In this document: positions 1 through 6,186 of the stretch, piece after piece
How the letters are laid out: every line of letters starts with the position of its first letter
How positions within the stretch are numbered: the first letter of the stretch is position 1
NCBI GenBank assembly: GCA_035632095.1
Contig: DASQHM010000117.1
Location: 1 to 9,166, forward strand
DNA from: DASQHM01 sp035632095
Lineage (GTDB): Bacteria; Pseudomonadota; Alphaproteobacteria; Ferrovibrionales; Ferrovibrionaceae
Direction: 5' to 3'
Length of the DNA: 9,166 nt
The notes under the pieces: model-generated
Database searches by the model: none
The model's input: the letters and a program-made list of their open reading frames with translations, nothing else
What the model was told of the DNA's origin: nothing
Position numbers and translations under genes: made by a program

Positions 1-4
1 ATCG

Positions 5-28
5 GGCGCCGGGGACCCCGCCGGCGCC
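5..28. other. GC-rich perfect hairpin upstream of pepA
   Basis: GGCGCCGG (5-12) and CCGGCGCC (21-28) are exact reverse complements around an 8-base loop. No T-tract follows on either strand, so this does not look like a standard intrinsic terminator. It could lie in a leader, in the tail of an upstream gene, or be chance in very GC-rich DNA. All three forward frames are open through most of bases 1-42, so an upstream gene end here cannot be excluded. Confidence 0.35.
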
Positions 29-53
29 GCGCAAGTGGGGATATGAGGTCGCA

Positions 54-1550
54 ATGAAGATCGCCTTTGTGGAAGCGGGGCTGCCAAAGTCAGGTGCCCT
101 TGTGGTCGGCGTGCTTGCCGACAATGCGCTGTTGCCGTCCGCCAAGGCGGTCGACGGCGCGACGAACGGCGCCATATCGCGCGCCTTGAGCGCGAACCGC
201 TTCAGCGGCAAGCAGGGGCAGGTCCTCGAGATCCTGGCGCCCGCGGGCCTCGGAGTCAGCCGCGTTCTGGTCTACGGGTTCGGCAAGCTCAATCAGGTGA
301 ACGGCGTCGGCCTGGAGAATTGCGCCGGCGAAATCGTGCGGCGCCTGGCCGCATCCGGCGAAACGTCGCTGCATATCGCTTGCGATCCCATTCGCGGCGC
401 CAAGCTGGCGCCGGCGGATGCGGCGGCCCATCTGGCATTCGGCGCGCGGCTCGGCGGTTATCGGTTCGACAAATACCACACCAAGGTCCCGGACGATAAG
501 AAACCCTCGCTCACGACCGTCAATATCGGCGTGAGCGGACCGGGGCGCGCCCAGCGCGCGTTCGAGCCGCTCGACCGCATCGCCGACGGCATCTTCTTCA
601 CGCGCGATCTGGTGACAGAACCCGCCAACGTGATCTATCCGGAAAGCCTGGCGAAAGAGACCAAGAAGCTGGGGAAGCTCGGCGTCAAGGTCGAAGTACT
701 CGGCGAGGCCGAAATGCGCAAGCTCGGCATGGGTGCGCTGCTCGGCGTGGGTCAAGGCTCGGAGCGCGAATCGCAGCTCGTGGTCATGCAGTGGCGGGGC
801 GCGGCAAAGGGCAACCAGCCGGTGGCCTTCGTCGGCAAGGGCGTTTGCTTCGACACCGGCGGCATCTCGATCAAGCCGGCTGCCGGCATGGAGGACATGA
901 AGTGGGACATGGGCGGCGCCGGCACGGTGATCGGGCTGATGCGGGCGCTGGCCGGCCGCAAGGCCAAGGTCAACGCTGTCGGCGTGGTCGGATTGGTGGA
1001 GAACATGCCGTCCGGCACGGCGCAACGTCCGGGCGACGTGGTCAAGACCATGTCCGGACAGACCGTCGAAGTGCTGAACACCGACGCCGAGGGTCGCTTG
1101 GTGCTGGCCGACGCGCTCTGGTATACGCAGGATCGTTTCAAGCCGCAGTTCATGGTCGATCTGGCGACCTTGACGGGCGCCATCATCATCGCGCTCGGAC
1201 ACGAATACGCAGGAATGTTCTCGAACAACGATCGCCTGGCGCGCGAGCTGGAAGCCGCCGGCAAGGCCGAGGGCGAGGGGCTCTGGCGGCTACCGCTGGC
1301 GGACGCCTACAACAAACTGATGGATTCGCCGATCGCCGATATCCAGAACATCAGCAACGACCGCGGCGCGGGCTCGATCACGGCGGCGCAATTCCTGCAA
1401 CGATTCGTGAAAGAGGTGCCCTGGGCGCATCTCGATATCGCCGGCACCGCCTGGTCGAAGAAGGACAAGCCCACGGTGCCGAAAGGCGCAACGGCCTTCG
1501 GCGTGCGCCTGCTCAACCGTCTGGTGAGCGATCACTACGAGGGGCGGTGA
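54..1550 (+). CDS. pepA: Leucyl aminopeptidase PepA (M17 family)
   Basis: Cytosolic two-metal aminopeptidase that removes N-terminal residues, leucine preferentially, from peptides; the family normally forms hexamers. The 498-residue product has full family length: a variable N-terminal domain to about residue 165 and a C-terminal catalytic domain. The M17 signature NTDAEGRL is at 341-349. By alignment with E. coli PepA from memory, the metal ligands and catalytic residues are all present with a constant offset: K262, D267, K274, D285, D344, E346 and R348. The ATG at 54 has GAGG at 45-48 in front of it. The stop overlaps the GTG start of holC by four bases, which suggests translational coupling. 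Some PepA proteins also bind DNA at Xer sites or promoters; nothing here tests that. The family assignment is very secure. Confidence 0.97.
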   Translation: MKIAFVEAGLPKSGALVVGVLADNALLPSAKAVDGATNGAISRALSANRFSGKQGQVLEILAPAGLGVSRVLVYGFGKLNQVNGVGLENCAGEIVRRLAASGETSLHIACDPIRGAKLAPADAAAHLAFGARLGGYRFDKYHTKVPDDKKPSLTTVNIGVSGPGRAQRAFEPLDRIADGIFFTRDLVTEPANVIYPESLAKETKKLGKLGVKVEVLGEAEMRKLGMGALLGVGQGSERESQLVVMQWRGAAKGNQPVAFVGKGVCFDTGGISIKPAAGMEDMKWDMGGAGTVIGLMRALAGRKAKVNAVGVVGLVENMPSGTAQRPGDVVKTMSGQTVEVLNTDAEGRLVLADALWYTQDRFKPQFMVDLATLTGAIIIALGHEYAGMFSNNDRLARELEAAGKAEGEGLWRLPLADAYNKLMDSPIADIQNISNDRGAGSITAAQFLQRFVKEVPWAHLDIAGTAWSKKDKPTVPKGATAFGVRLLNRLVSDHYEGR

Positions 1551-2002
1551 GCGAGTACGCCTTCTATCATCTGCTGACCAAGCGGCTCGACGAGGCGTTG
1601 CCGGAGCTGCTCGAGAAGGCCGTGGCGCGCGGCATGAAAACCGTCGTGCTCGCCGGATCGAAGGCGCGCGTGGACGCGCTCGACACGCTGCTCTGGACCT
1701 ATAGACGCGAGGGCTTTCTCGCCCACGGCACGCGCGAGACCGGCTACCCCGAGGCGCAGCCCATCTACCTCACGGACGCCGAGGAGAATCCGAATCAGGC
1801 GGAAGCGCTTTTCGCGGTCGACGGCGTCAGGGCTGAATTCGCCGGCCGCTTCGCGCGCTGCTTCGATCTTTTCGACGGCAACGACGAAAGCGCCGTCGCA
1901 TCGGCCCGCGAGCGCTGGCGCGAGGCAAAGGCCGCGGGTCATCAATTGACCTACTGGCAGCAAACCGACCGCGGCGGCTGGGAGAAGAAGGCGGAAGCGT
2001 AG
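1547..2002 (+). CDS. holC: DNA polymerase III chi subunit (HolC)
   Basis: Accessory subunit of the replicative clamp loader; in the known complex chi pairs with psi and contacts SSB. The 151-residue product shows the family pattern: an N-terminal FYHLL strand, a middle GMKTVVLAGS strand followed by LDTLLWTYRREGFLAHG, then NPNQAEALFAVDG and a C-terminal ARERWREAKAAGHQLTYWQQ helix. I chose the GTG at 1547 because homology begins right there (SEYAFYHLL) and the GTGA overlap with the pepA stop is a classic coupling arrangement. The same frame is open upstream to 791, but that part is an out-of-frame shadow of pepA. pepA followed by holC is a common alphaproteobacterial order. The stop is nine bases from the stop of the convergent ABC-F gene. 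Confidence 0.93.
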   Translation: MSEYAFYHLLTKRLDEALPELLEKAVARGMKTVVLAGSKARVDALDTLLWTYRREGFLAHGTRETGYPEAQPIYLTDAEENPNQAEALFAVDGVRAEFAGRFARCFDLFDGNDESAVASARERWREAKAAGHQLTYWQQTDRGGWEKKAEA

Positions 2003-2011
2003 AAGGCGGTC

Positions 2012-3931
2012 TCAGCCTGAGCCGGTCGAAGGGCGAGCCGGGCTGCCCGTCGTCGCCGCATCCAGCGCCTCTTGCGCCTTGAGCCAGCGGCGTTCGGCTT
2101 CGGCCAGGCGCGCATCGAATTCGCCTTGCCGCTTGAGCAGTTTGGCGAGTTCGTCCTTCGGCCCGGCATAGATCGCGGGCTCGGCCAGCTTGGCTTCCAG
2201 CGCCGCCTTCTCGCGGCCAAGCTTTTCGATCTCGGCTTCCGCCTTTTGCAACGCGCGGCGGTGCGGCGCCAATTCGGCGCGGGCATTGGCGGCAGCGCGA
2301 CGGGTGTCCTTGCGCGAGGCATTGGCGCGCTCCGCCTCCGTTCGGCCATTTCGCCCGTCGGCCTCGCGGCGGCGATCCAGCAACAGGCGGCGGTAGTCGT
2401 CCAAGTCGCCGTCGAACGGTTGCACGCGGCCGCCCTCAACCAGCCAAAGCCGGTCGGCCGTCGCCTCGATCAGGTGCCGGTCGTGGCTGATGAGGATCAC
2501 CGCGCCGGCATAGTCGTTGATCGCTTGCAGCAGGGCCTCGCGCGCATCCACGTCCAGATGGTTGGTGGGTTCGTCCAGGATCATCAAATGCGGCGCCGCG
2601 TGGCTCATCAGGGCGAACAACAGCCGGGCCTTCTCGCCGCCGGACAGATCGGTCACGGACACGTCCGCTTTGGATTGCGAGAACCCGAATTGGCCGAGTC
2701 GCGCACGGATCTTGGCTTCGTTCGCCTCGGGCATCAGTTCTTGCAGATGCCGGAAGGCGGTGGCCTTCGGATTGAGTTCATCCATCTGGTGCTGGGCGAA
2801 ATAGCCGACCACCATCTTGGACGACTGGCGCAATGAGCCTTTCGACGGCTTCAGACGGCCGCTGAGCAGCTTCGCGAACGTCGACTTGCCGTTGCCGTTG
2901 GCGCCGAGGAGCGCGATGCGATCGTCCATATCGATCCGCAGATCGAGCCGGTCCAGCACCGGTGGAGCGCCGTCATAGCTTGCCGCGGCGCCTTCCAGCA
3001 CGATCAGCGGCGGCGGCAACGGTTGGGGATCGGGAAAGCGAAAGGTGACAGTGGCTTCCTCCATCACGGACGCGATCGGCTGAAGGCGCGCCAGCATCTT
3101 CAGGCGGCTTTGCGCCTGGCGCGCCTTGCTGGCTTTGTAGCGGAAGCGGTCCACGAACGCCTGCAAATGCCGCCTTTGCGCCTCCTGGCGGCTCTGCATC
3201 GCGGCGATGCGGACCAGGCGTTCGCGCCGCGTGCGCTCGAAGGTGTCGTAGCCGCCGACATAGAGCGTCAGGCGACGCTCCTCCAAATGCAGGATGTGCG
3301 TCGCCACGTTGTTGAGCAGATCGCGGTCATGGCTCACCAGCAGCAAGGTGCGCGGGTAACTCCGCAAATAGCCTTCGAGCCAGAGGTTGGCCTCCAGATC
3401 CAGGTGGTTCGACGGCTCGTCGAGCAACAGCAAGTCCGGCTCCGCGAAAAGCGTCGCCGCGAGCGCCACGCGCATGCGCCAGCCGCCCGAGAAGCTCCTG
3501 AGCGTCCGGGCTTGCGCGTCCGTGTCGAAGCCTAGGCCGTTGAGGATCGAGGCGGCGCGCGACGGCGCCGTGTGCGCATCGATGTCGGCGAGGCGCGTGT
3601 GTACCTCGGCGATACGGTGCGCATCGTCGGCGACCTCGGCTTCGGCCAGCAGCGCGGCGCGCTCGGTGTCGGCGGCGAGCACGAACTCGAGGGCGGAGTG
3701 TTCGCCGTCGGGCGCTTCCTGGGCGAGGCGTCCGAGGCGCGCGCGCGAACGCACGGCGATGGTGCCGGCGTCCGGCGAAACCTCGCCCAGGATCAGCCGC
3801 AGCAAGGTGGACTTGCCGGAGCCGTTCCGGCCGACGAGGCCCACCCGGTGGCCGGCCGGAACGTGCGCCGTCGCGCCCTCGAAAAGCAGGCGGCCGCCGA
3901 CCCGGTAGGAAAGATCGTTGATATGCAGCAT
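2012..3931 (-). CDS. ABC-F family ATPase, YheS-like
   Basis: Soluble tandem ABC ATPase with no membrane segment; ABC-F proteins act on ribosomes, and the YheS branch is implicated in translation of difficult sequences. The product is 639 residues, close to E. coli YheS. Domain 1: Walker A GRNGSGKST (34-42), signature SFSGG (146-150), Walker B LLLLDE (167-172), H201. The linker, about 230-300, contains the conserved FRYKASKARQAQSRLKML stretch. Domain 2: Walker A GANGNGKST (343-351), LSGGE (429-433), LMILDE (449-454), H483. A charged C-terminal coiled coil spans about 522-626. The N-terminus MLHINDLSYRV fits the family, so the ATG at 3931 is favoured although its ribosome site is weak. The last residues (PARPSTGSG) come from a repeat-like sequence rather than conserved protein. 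I give no symbol because ABC-F subfamily names are used loosely. Confidence 0.93.
   Translation of the reverse strand: MLHINDLSYRVGGRLLFEGATAHVPAGHRVGLVGRNGSGKSTLLRLILGEVSPDAGTIAVRSRARLGRLAQEAPDGEHSALEFVLAADTERAALLAEAEVADDAHRIAEVHTRLADIDAHTAPSRAASILNGLGFDTDAQARTLRSFSGGWRMRVALAATLFAEPDLLLLDEPSNHLDLEANLWLEGYLRSYPRTLLLVSHDRDLLNNVATHILHLEERRLTLYVGGYDTFERTRRERLVRIAAMQSRQEAQRRHLQAFVDRFRYKASKARQAQSRLKMLARLQPIASVMEEATVTFRFPDPQPLPPPLIVLEGAAASYDGAPPVLDRLDLRIDMDDRIALLGANGNGKSTFAKLLSGRLKPSKGSLRQSSKMVVGYFAQHQMDELNPKATAFRHLQELMPEANEAKIRARLGQFGFSQSKADVSVTDLSGGEKARLLFALMSHAAPHLMILDEPTNHLDVDAREALLQAINDYAGAVILISHDRHLIEATADRLWLVEGGRVQPFDGDLDDYRRLLLDRRREADGRNGRTEAERANASRKDTRRAAANARAELAPHRRALQKAEAEIEKLGREKAALEAKLAEPAIYAGPKDELAKLLKRQGEFDARLAEAERRWLKAQEALDAATTGSPARPSTGSG
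2016..2032. repeat. Short dispersed-repeat-like element at the ABC-F 3' end
   Basis: On the minus strand this reads CCTTCGACCGGCTCAGG, matching the widespread bacterial intergenic motif of the form CTTCGAC-(A/C)-(A/G)-GCTCAGG that gives PSTGSG or FDKLR-type peptides when translated. Here it sits inside the last ABC-F codons, just before the stop, in the tight convergent junction with holC. It is the only copy I see in the window. Repeat status is inferred from recall of the motif. Confidence 0.5.
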
Positions 3932-4008
3932 GGCGCAGGCTCTTTAGCATGCACCGGTTGAACGCGCGAGCCTCGGCGCCCTGCTGGATGGCCGGGCGGA
4001 TTTGGCGC

Positions 4009-4014
4009 TATCAT
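4009..4014 (+). promoter_or_regulatory. Possible -10 box of the dioxygenase gene
   Basis: TATCAT lies 25 bases before the ATG at 4040, in the short divergent region between the ABC-F gene and the dioxygenase gene. A -35 candidate 18 bases upstream (TGGATG, 3985-3990) is poor. This is a weak guess based on position and one hexamer. Confidence 0.25.
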
Positions 4015-4039
4015 TCGGGGTCGTCGGTGGAGGCGCGTC

Positions 4040-4912
4040 ATGGAGGTCGTCCCGATCGGGCCCGGATTCGGCGCCGAGATTCGCGGCGCCGGCTTGGTCG
4101 AGGTGATCAACGACACGGCCGCCTATGCCGAGGTTCGCCGCGCCTTTGAAGAGCATTCCGTGCTGCTGTTCCGTGGGCAGGACGCCCGCGACGATCTACA
4201 GCTCGCGTTTTCGCGCGCGTTCGGCCCCCTCGAAATCGTCAAGGTCGGATCCGTCGGCGCCGGCACGCTTTACAGCCGCTTGAACAACGTCGGTCCCGAC
4301 GGCCAACTGGTCCCGCCCAATCACCGCCAGGTGCTCGCGGGACGCGCGAACCAGCTCTGGCATACGGACAGTTCCTTCAAGCGCACGCCGGCGCTGGCGT
4401 CGATACTTTCGGCGCGAACCATTCCGAGCACCGGCGGGGAGACCGAGTTCACATCGACGCGTCTCGCCTGGGACCGGCTTTCAGACGCGCGCAAGGCAAA
4501 GCTCAAAGACGCCATCGTGACCCACTCCTACGCCAATTCGCGCGACCAGATCGATCCGGGACTGGCGACGCCGGCCGAGCGCGCCGCGTTGCCGCCGGTG
4601 CGGTGGCGCATGACTTGGCGCAATCCGGTCAACGGTCGGCGCGCTCTATACGTCGCATCGCACGCCTACGCCATCGACGGCATGGGCGACAACGAGGCGA
4701 AAGCGTTGCTGGCCGAGCTGATCGCCGAGGCGACGCGGCCCGAGTTCACGTACCGGCATCGCTGGCAGCCGGGCGACGTCATCATGTGGGACAACCGGGC
4801 CACCATGCATCGCGGCCGGCCCGCGCCGCTCGATCAGGCGCGGGTCATGGTGCGCACGACGATTTCGGCCGGCGATGCGGATGGCGTCGCGGAATTGCGA
4901 CCCGCGGCTTAG
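4040..4912 (+). CDS. TfdA/TauD-family Fe(II)/2-oxoglutarate dioxygenase
   Basis: Non-haem iron dioxygenase that would couple 2-oxoglutarate decarboxylation to hydroxylation of a small, probably carboxylated or sulfonated, substrate. The product is 290 residues. The facial triad is visible: H108 and D110 in NQLWHTDSSF, and H257 in MWDNRATMHRGRP. R268, 11 residues after H257, and R272 are the expected 2-oxoglutarate-binding arginines. The stretches FRGQ (44-47), FGPLE (61-65), GGETEF (132-137) and EFTYRHRWQPGD match 2,4-D dioxygenase TfdA more closely than taurine dioxygenase, as far as I can align from memory. TfdA-like proteins in alphaproteobacteria need not act on 2,4-D, so the substrate is unknown. 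GGAGG (4029-4033) is well placed before the ATG. It is divergent from the ABC-F gene with 108 bases between them, and no transporter or regulator is adjacent to hint at the substrate. Confidence 0.88.
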   Translation: MEVVPIGPGFGAEIRGAGLVEVINDTAAYAEVRRAFEEHSVLLFRGQDARDDLQLAFSRAFGPLEIVKVGSVGAGTLYSRLNNVGPDGQLVPPNHRQVLAGRANQLWHTDSSFKRTPALASILSARTIPSTGGETEFTSTRLAWDRLSDARKAKLKDAIVTHSYANSRDQIDPGLATPAERAALPPVRWRMTWRNPVNGRRALYVASHAYAIDGMGDNEAKALLAELIAEATRPEFTYRHRWQPGDVIMWDNRATMHRGRPAPLDQARVMVRTTISAGDADGVAELRPAA

Positions 4913-4938
4913 AGAATATTACCCGCGCATCGGTCCGG

Positions 4939-4967
4939 TTGCGGCACGCGCGCTTAGCCGCTATAAC
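4939..4967 (+). promoter_or_regulatory. Predicted sigma-70-type promoter of ndk
   Basis: TTGCGG (4939-4944) and TATAAC (4962-4967) are separated by exactly 17 bases. The -10 matches 5 of 6 consensus bases and the -35 keeps the TTG. The ATG of ndk is 41 bases after the -10, giving a plausible short leader. This suggests ndk is transcribed independently of the dioxygenase gene. Confidence 0.5.
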
Positions 4968-5008
4968 GCCGCCGCAATCGACGCATCCAATTCCGGGACC
5001 CGAACAGC

Positions 5009-5431
5009 ATGGCCATCGAACGCACCTTGTCGATCATCAAGCCCGACGCCACGCGCCGGAACCTGACCGGGCAGATCAACGCGCGCTTCGAAAAGGCCGG
5101 CTTGCGCATCGTGGCTCAGAAGCGGCTATGGCTCACGCGCCAGCAGGCGGAGGGGTTCTACGCCGTGCATAAGGCGCGGCCGTTCTTCAACGATCTTTGC
5201 GCGTTCATGAGTTCGGGGCCGGTGGTGGTGCAAGTGCTGGAAGGCGAGGGCGCCGTTGCCAAGAACCGCGACGTGATGGGAGCCACCAATCCGGCCAATG
5301 CGGCGCCGGGCACCATCCGCAAGGATTTCGCGGAATCGATCGAAGCCAATTCCGTGCATGGCTCCGACGCGCCCGAGACGGCGGCGCAGGAGATCGCGTT
5401 CTTCTTCGCGGGCGTGGAGATCGTCGGCTAG
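5009..5431 (+). CDS. ndk: Nucleoside diphosphate kinase
   Basis: Transfers the terminal phosphate of ATP to other (deoxy)nucleoside diphosphates through a phosphohistidine, balancing NTP pools in the cytosol. The 140-residue length is standard. All active-site residues of the family are present with a constant offset from the Dictyostelium enzyme: K11, Y51, R87, T93, R104, N114 and the phosphorylated H117 in NSVHGSD. The conserved MGATNP (90-95) and the N-terminal ERTLSIIKPDA are intact. The ATG at 5009 is fixed by this N-terminus; the ribosome site is weak (GGGA near 4996). A predicted promoter lies directly upstream. The stop is only 12 bases from the stop of the convergent mini flagellar-like gene. 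The identification is secure. Confidence 0.97.
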   Translation: MAIERTLSIIKPDATRRNLTGQINARFEKAGLRIVAQKRLWLTRQQAEGFYAVHKARPFFNDLCAFMSSGPVVVQVLEGEGAVAKNRDVMGATNPANAAPGTIRKDFAESIEANSVHGSDAPETAAQEIAFFFAGVEIVG

Positions 5432-5443
5432 GTAGGCGCGAGG

Positions 5444-5665
5444 TTACGCGAGGATGTCGAGGAGCGTCTTGCTCATCTCCTCGGCGGTCTTGGCAACCTT
5501 CACGTCGGCCGTGAACCCGATCTGGCCGAGCTTCATGTCGACGATGGGTTTCGGGTCAAGCTGGCCGTTGACGATCGCGTTGGCATCGCTCGAAACCCGG
5601 TCGGTTTCGCGCTGCATGCCGGCGACCGCCGTGGAAAAGATGCTGCCGATGCTGCCGATGGACAT
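5444..5665 (-). CDS. Small flagellar rod/hook-like protein
   Basis: A 73-residue protein with no signal peptide or membrane segment. Residues 10-33 (FSTAVAGMQRETDRVSSDANAIVN) resemble the N-terminal helix of flagellar rod and hook proteins (pattern: A..GM...R....ANNIAN). Residues 51-72 (FTADVKVAKTAEEMSKTLLDIL) resemble their C-terminal helix (pattern: A.V..TADEM..TLL.I). The central domain seen in FlgB, FlgC, FlgE or FlgG is absent, so this looks like the two terminal helices joined by a short linker. The ATG at 5665 has GGAG six bases upstream (CTCC at 5672-5675 on the plus strand), and a CtrA-type box lies 59 bases from the start. Its place next to ndk, away from any other flagellar gene in view, is odd. 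The function is inferred from weak similarity; an export or assembly accessory role is possible. Confidence 0.72.
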   Translation of the reverse strand: MSIGSIGSIFSTAVAGMQRETDRVSSDANAIVNGQLDPKPIVDMKLGQIGFTADVKVAKTAEEMSKTLLDILA

Positions 5666-5724
5666 GGCGCGCTCCGCTTGGGGGTCAGACGGGTGGCTCG
5701 GACGGCTATGGTCGGCCGGAAGGT

Positions 5725-5741
5725 CTTAACAGCCGGTTAAG
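5725..5741 (-). promoter_or_regulatory. CtrA-type binding box TTAA-N7-TTAA
   Basis: CTTAACAGCCGGTTAAG holds TTAA at 5726-5729 and TTAA at 5737-5740 separated by exactly seven bases, the consensus of the alphaproteobacterial cell-cycle and motility regulator CtrA. The arms CTTAAC and GTTAAG are also exact inverted repeats. The box is 59 bases upstream of the minus-strand ATG at 5665, a normal distance for a CtrA-activated promoter. Flagellar genes are a main CtrA target class, which agrees with the downstream product. Confidence 0.6.
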
Positions 5742-5782
5742 CGGCCGGTCTCGGCGGATCCAAAACAGGGCGCGCCGTCATC

Positions 5783-5808
5783 GCAAAGGACGCGCGAAAT
5801 TCCTTTGC
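5783..5808. repeat. Perfect 8-bp inverted repeat
   Basis: GCAAAGGA (5783-5790) and TCCTTTGC (5801-5808) are exact complements with a 10-base spacer. The preceding CGTCATCGCAAAGGA resembles the dispersed palindromic element common in alphaproteobacterial intergenic DNA, whose consensus begins CGTCATTGCGAG. There is no T-run, so a terminator is unlikely. A REP-like element is the best guess, with an operator as the alternative. Confidence 0.45.
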
Positions 5809-5822
5809 AGCCAATAGGTTGC

Positions 5823-5957
5823 GCGTTCCCATGTCTTGTCTGAGCGCGCCGTGCCGAAGCCACGCATTCCCGCCGCTCGGAGCTCGCGCAGCGCTAGCCG
5901 GGAAGGGGGCGGTCATTGGGCTAGGCACGGGAACGCCTGACGCCGAGGGAGGCGTTC
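5823..5957 (+). other. Nested, partly mutually exclusive stem-loop region
   Basis: An outer helix pairs GCGTTCCCATGTCTTG (5823-5838) with CTAGGCACGGGAACGC (5921-5936) at 14 of 16 positions, counting one G-U pair. Inside it TTCCCG (5867-5872) pairs with CGGGAA (5899-5904), and CGCT (5874-5877) with AGCG (5890-5893). GAACGCC (5931-5937), part of the outer 3' arm, can instead pair exactly with GGCGTTC (5951-5957). Such competing helices are typical of structured RNAs and leaders but also of repeat clusters. I do not recognise a riboswitch or small-RNA family. No promoter is clear, and it ends about 230 bases before the cytochrome ATG. Confidence 0.35.
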
Positions 5958-6110
5958 ATGCGCGGGCGGAACCCGTTGGTCGGCGAATGGAGTTTGCGGC
6001 GGTATTAAGGCCGATGGCTGCTTGCCCGCTCAGGTTCTCGCCGGAGCGTACTGGTCACGGTTCCCATTGGAAGCCGATGTCTCCCGTCCGGAGCCGAGCT
6101 GATGCTGCCT

Positions 6111-6124
6111 TTGATCGTGATCAA
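6111..6124 (+). promoter_or_regulatory. Perfect FNR/FixK-type box
   Basis: TTGATCGTGATCAA is an exact match to TTGAT-N4-ATCAA, the site of FNR, FixK and Anr regulators that activate genes when oxygen is low. Its centre (6117.5) would be at -41.5 for a start of transcription near 6159, the classic class II activator position. The AT-rich TTAAAA at 6146-6151 falls where the -10 should be. The target is the cytochrome gene directly downstream. Confidence 0.75.
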
Positions 6125-6145
6125 TGACCGACGCCGCATAATGGC

Positions 6146-6151
6146 TTAAAA
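6146..6151 (+). promoter_or_regulatory. Putative -10 of the FNR/FixK-dependent promoter
   Basis: TTAAAA sits 21 bases after the FNR-type box, within one base of the expected class II spacing, in a short AT-rich island (6146-6160) unlike its GC-rich surroundings. It matches 4 of 6 bases of TATAAT, which is acceptable for an activator-dependent promoter. There is no separate -35, as expected. Confidence 0.45.
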
Positions 6152-6186
6152 ATTCAAAAATGATTGCCATGCCGATCGGACACGAA

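Larger units (their letters stand above)
5666..6186. other. Long intergenic region without a credible gene
   Basis: About 520 bases between the divergent flagellar-like gene and the cytochrome gene. Open frames exist here, for example 5819-6127 on the plus strand and 5737-5928 on the minus strand, but they are short, of low complexity and lack recognisable motifs. The region holds a CtrA-type box, an 8-bp palindrome, a nested stem-loop region and an FNR/FixK-type box. Between about 5958 and 6110 I see no further convincing structure. Confidence 0.7.

Noticed and set aside
43..57. Five-codon micro-ORF (ATG to TGA) overlapping the pepA start
   Set aside because: The ATGA overlap could suggest leader coupling, but the frame is open to the window edge and the match is short enough to be chance.
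90..1202. 370-codon minus-strand open frame opposite pepA
   Set aside because: It lies wholly across the pepA catalytic domain, has Arg/His/Ala-rich composition with no family motif, and is explained by GC-biased third positions.
791..1546. Upstream extension of the holC frame
   Set aside because: It overlaps pepA out of frame, is Arg/Gly-rich low-complexity sequence, and holC homology begins exactly at the GTG at 1547.
2072..2836. 254-codon plus-strand open frame opposite the ABC-F gene
   Set aside because: Antisense shadow; the minus strand carries all Walker and signature motifs.
5432..5443. Bidirectional terminator between ndk and the flagellar-like gene
   Set aside because: The convergent gap is 12 bases and I find only a weak CGCG pairing and no T-tract.
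5823..5957. 6S RNA, cobalamin riboswitch or TPP riboswitch
   Set aside because: The stem pattern invited comparison, but the conserved cores I know for these families are not present.
5819..6127. 102-codon plus-strand frame in the intergenic region
   Set aside because: No ribosome site, Pro/Arg/Ala-rich, no recognisable motif, and it runs through the stem-loop region and the FNR-type box.
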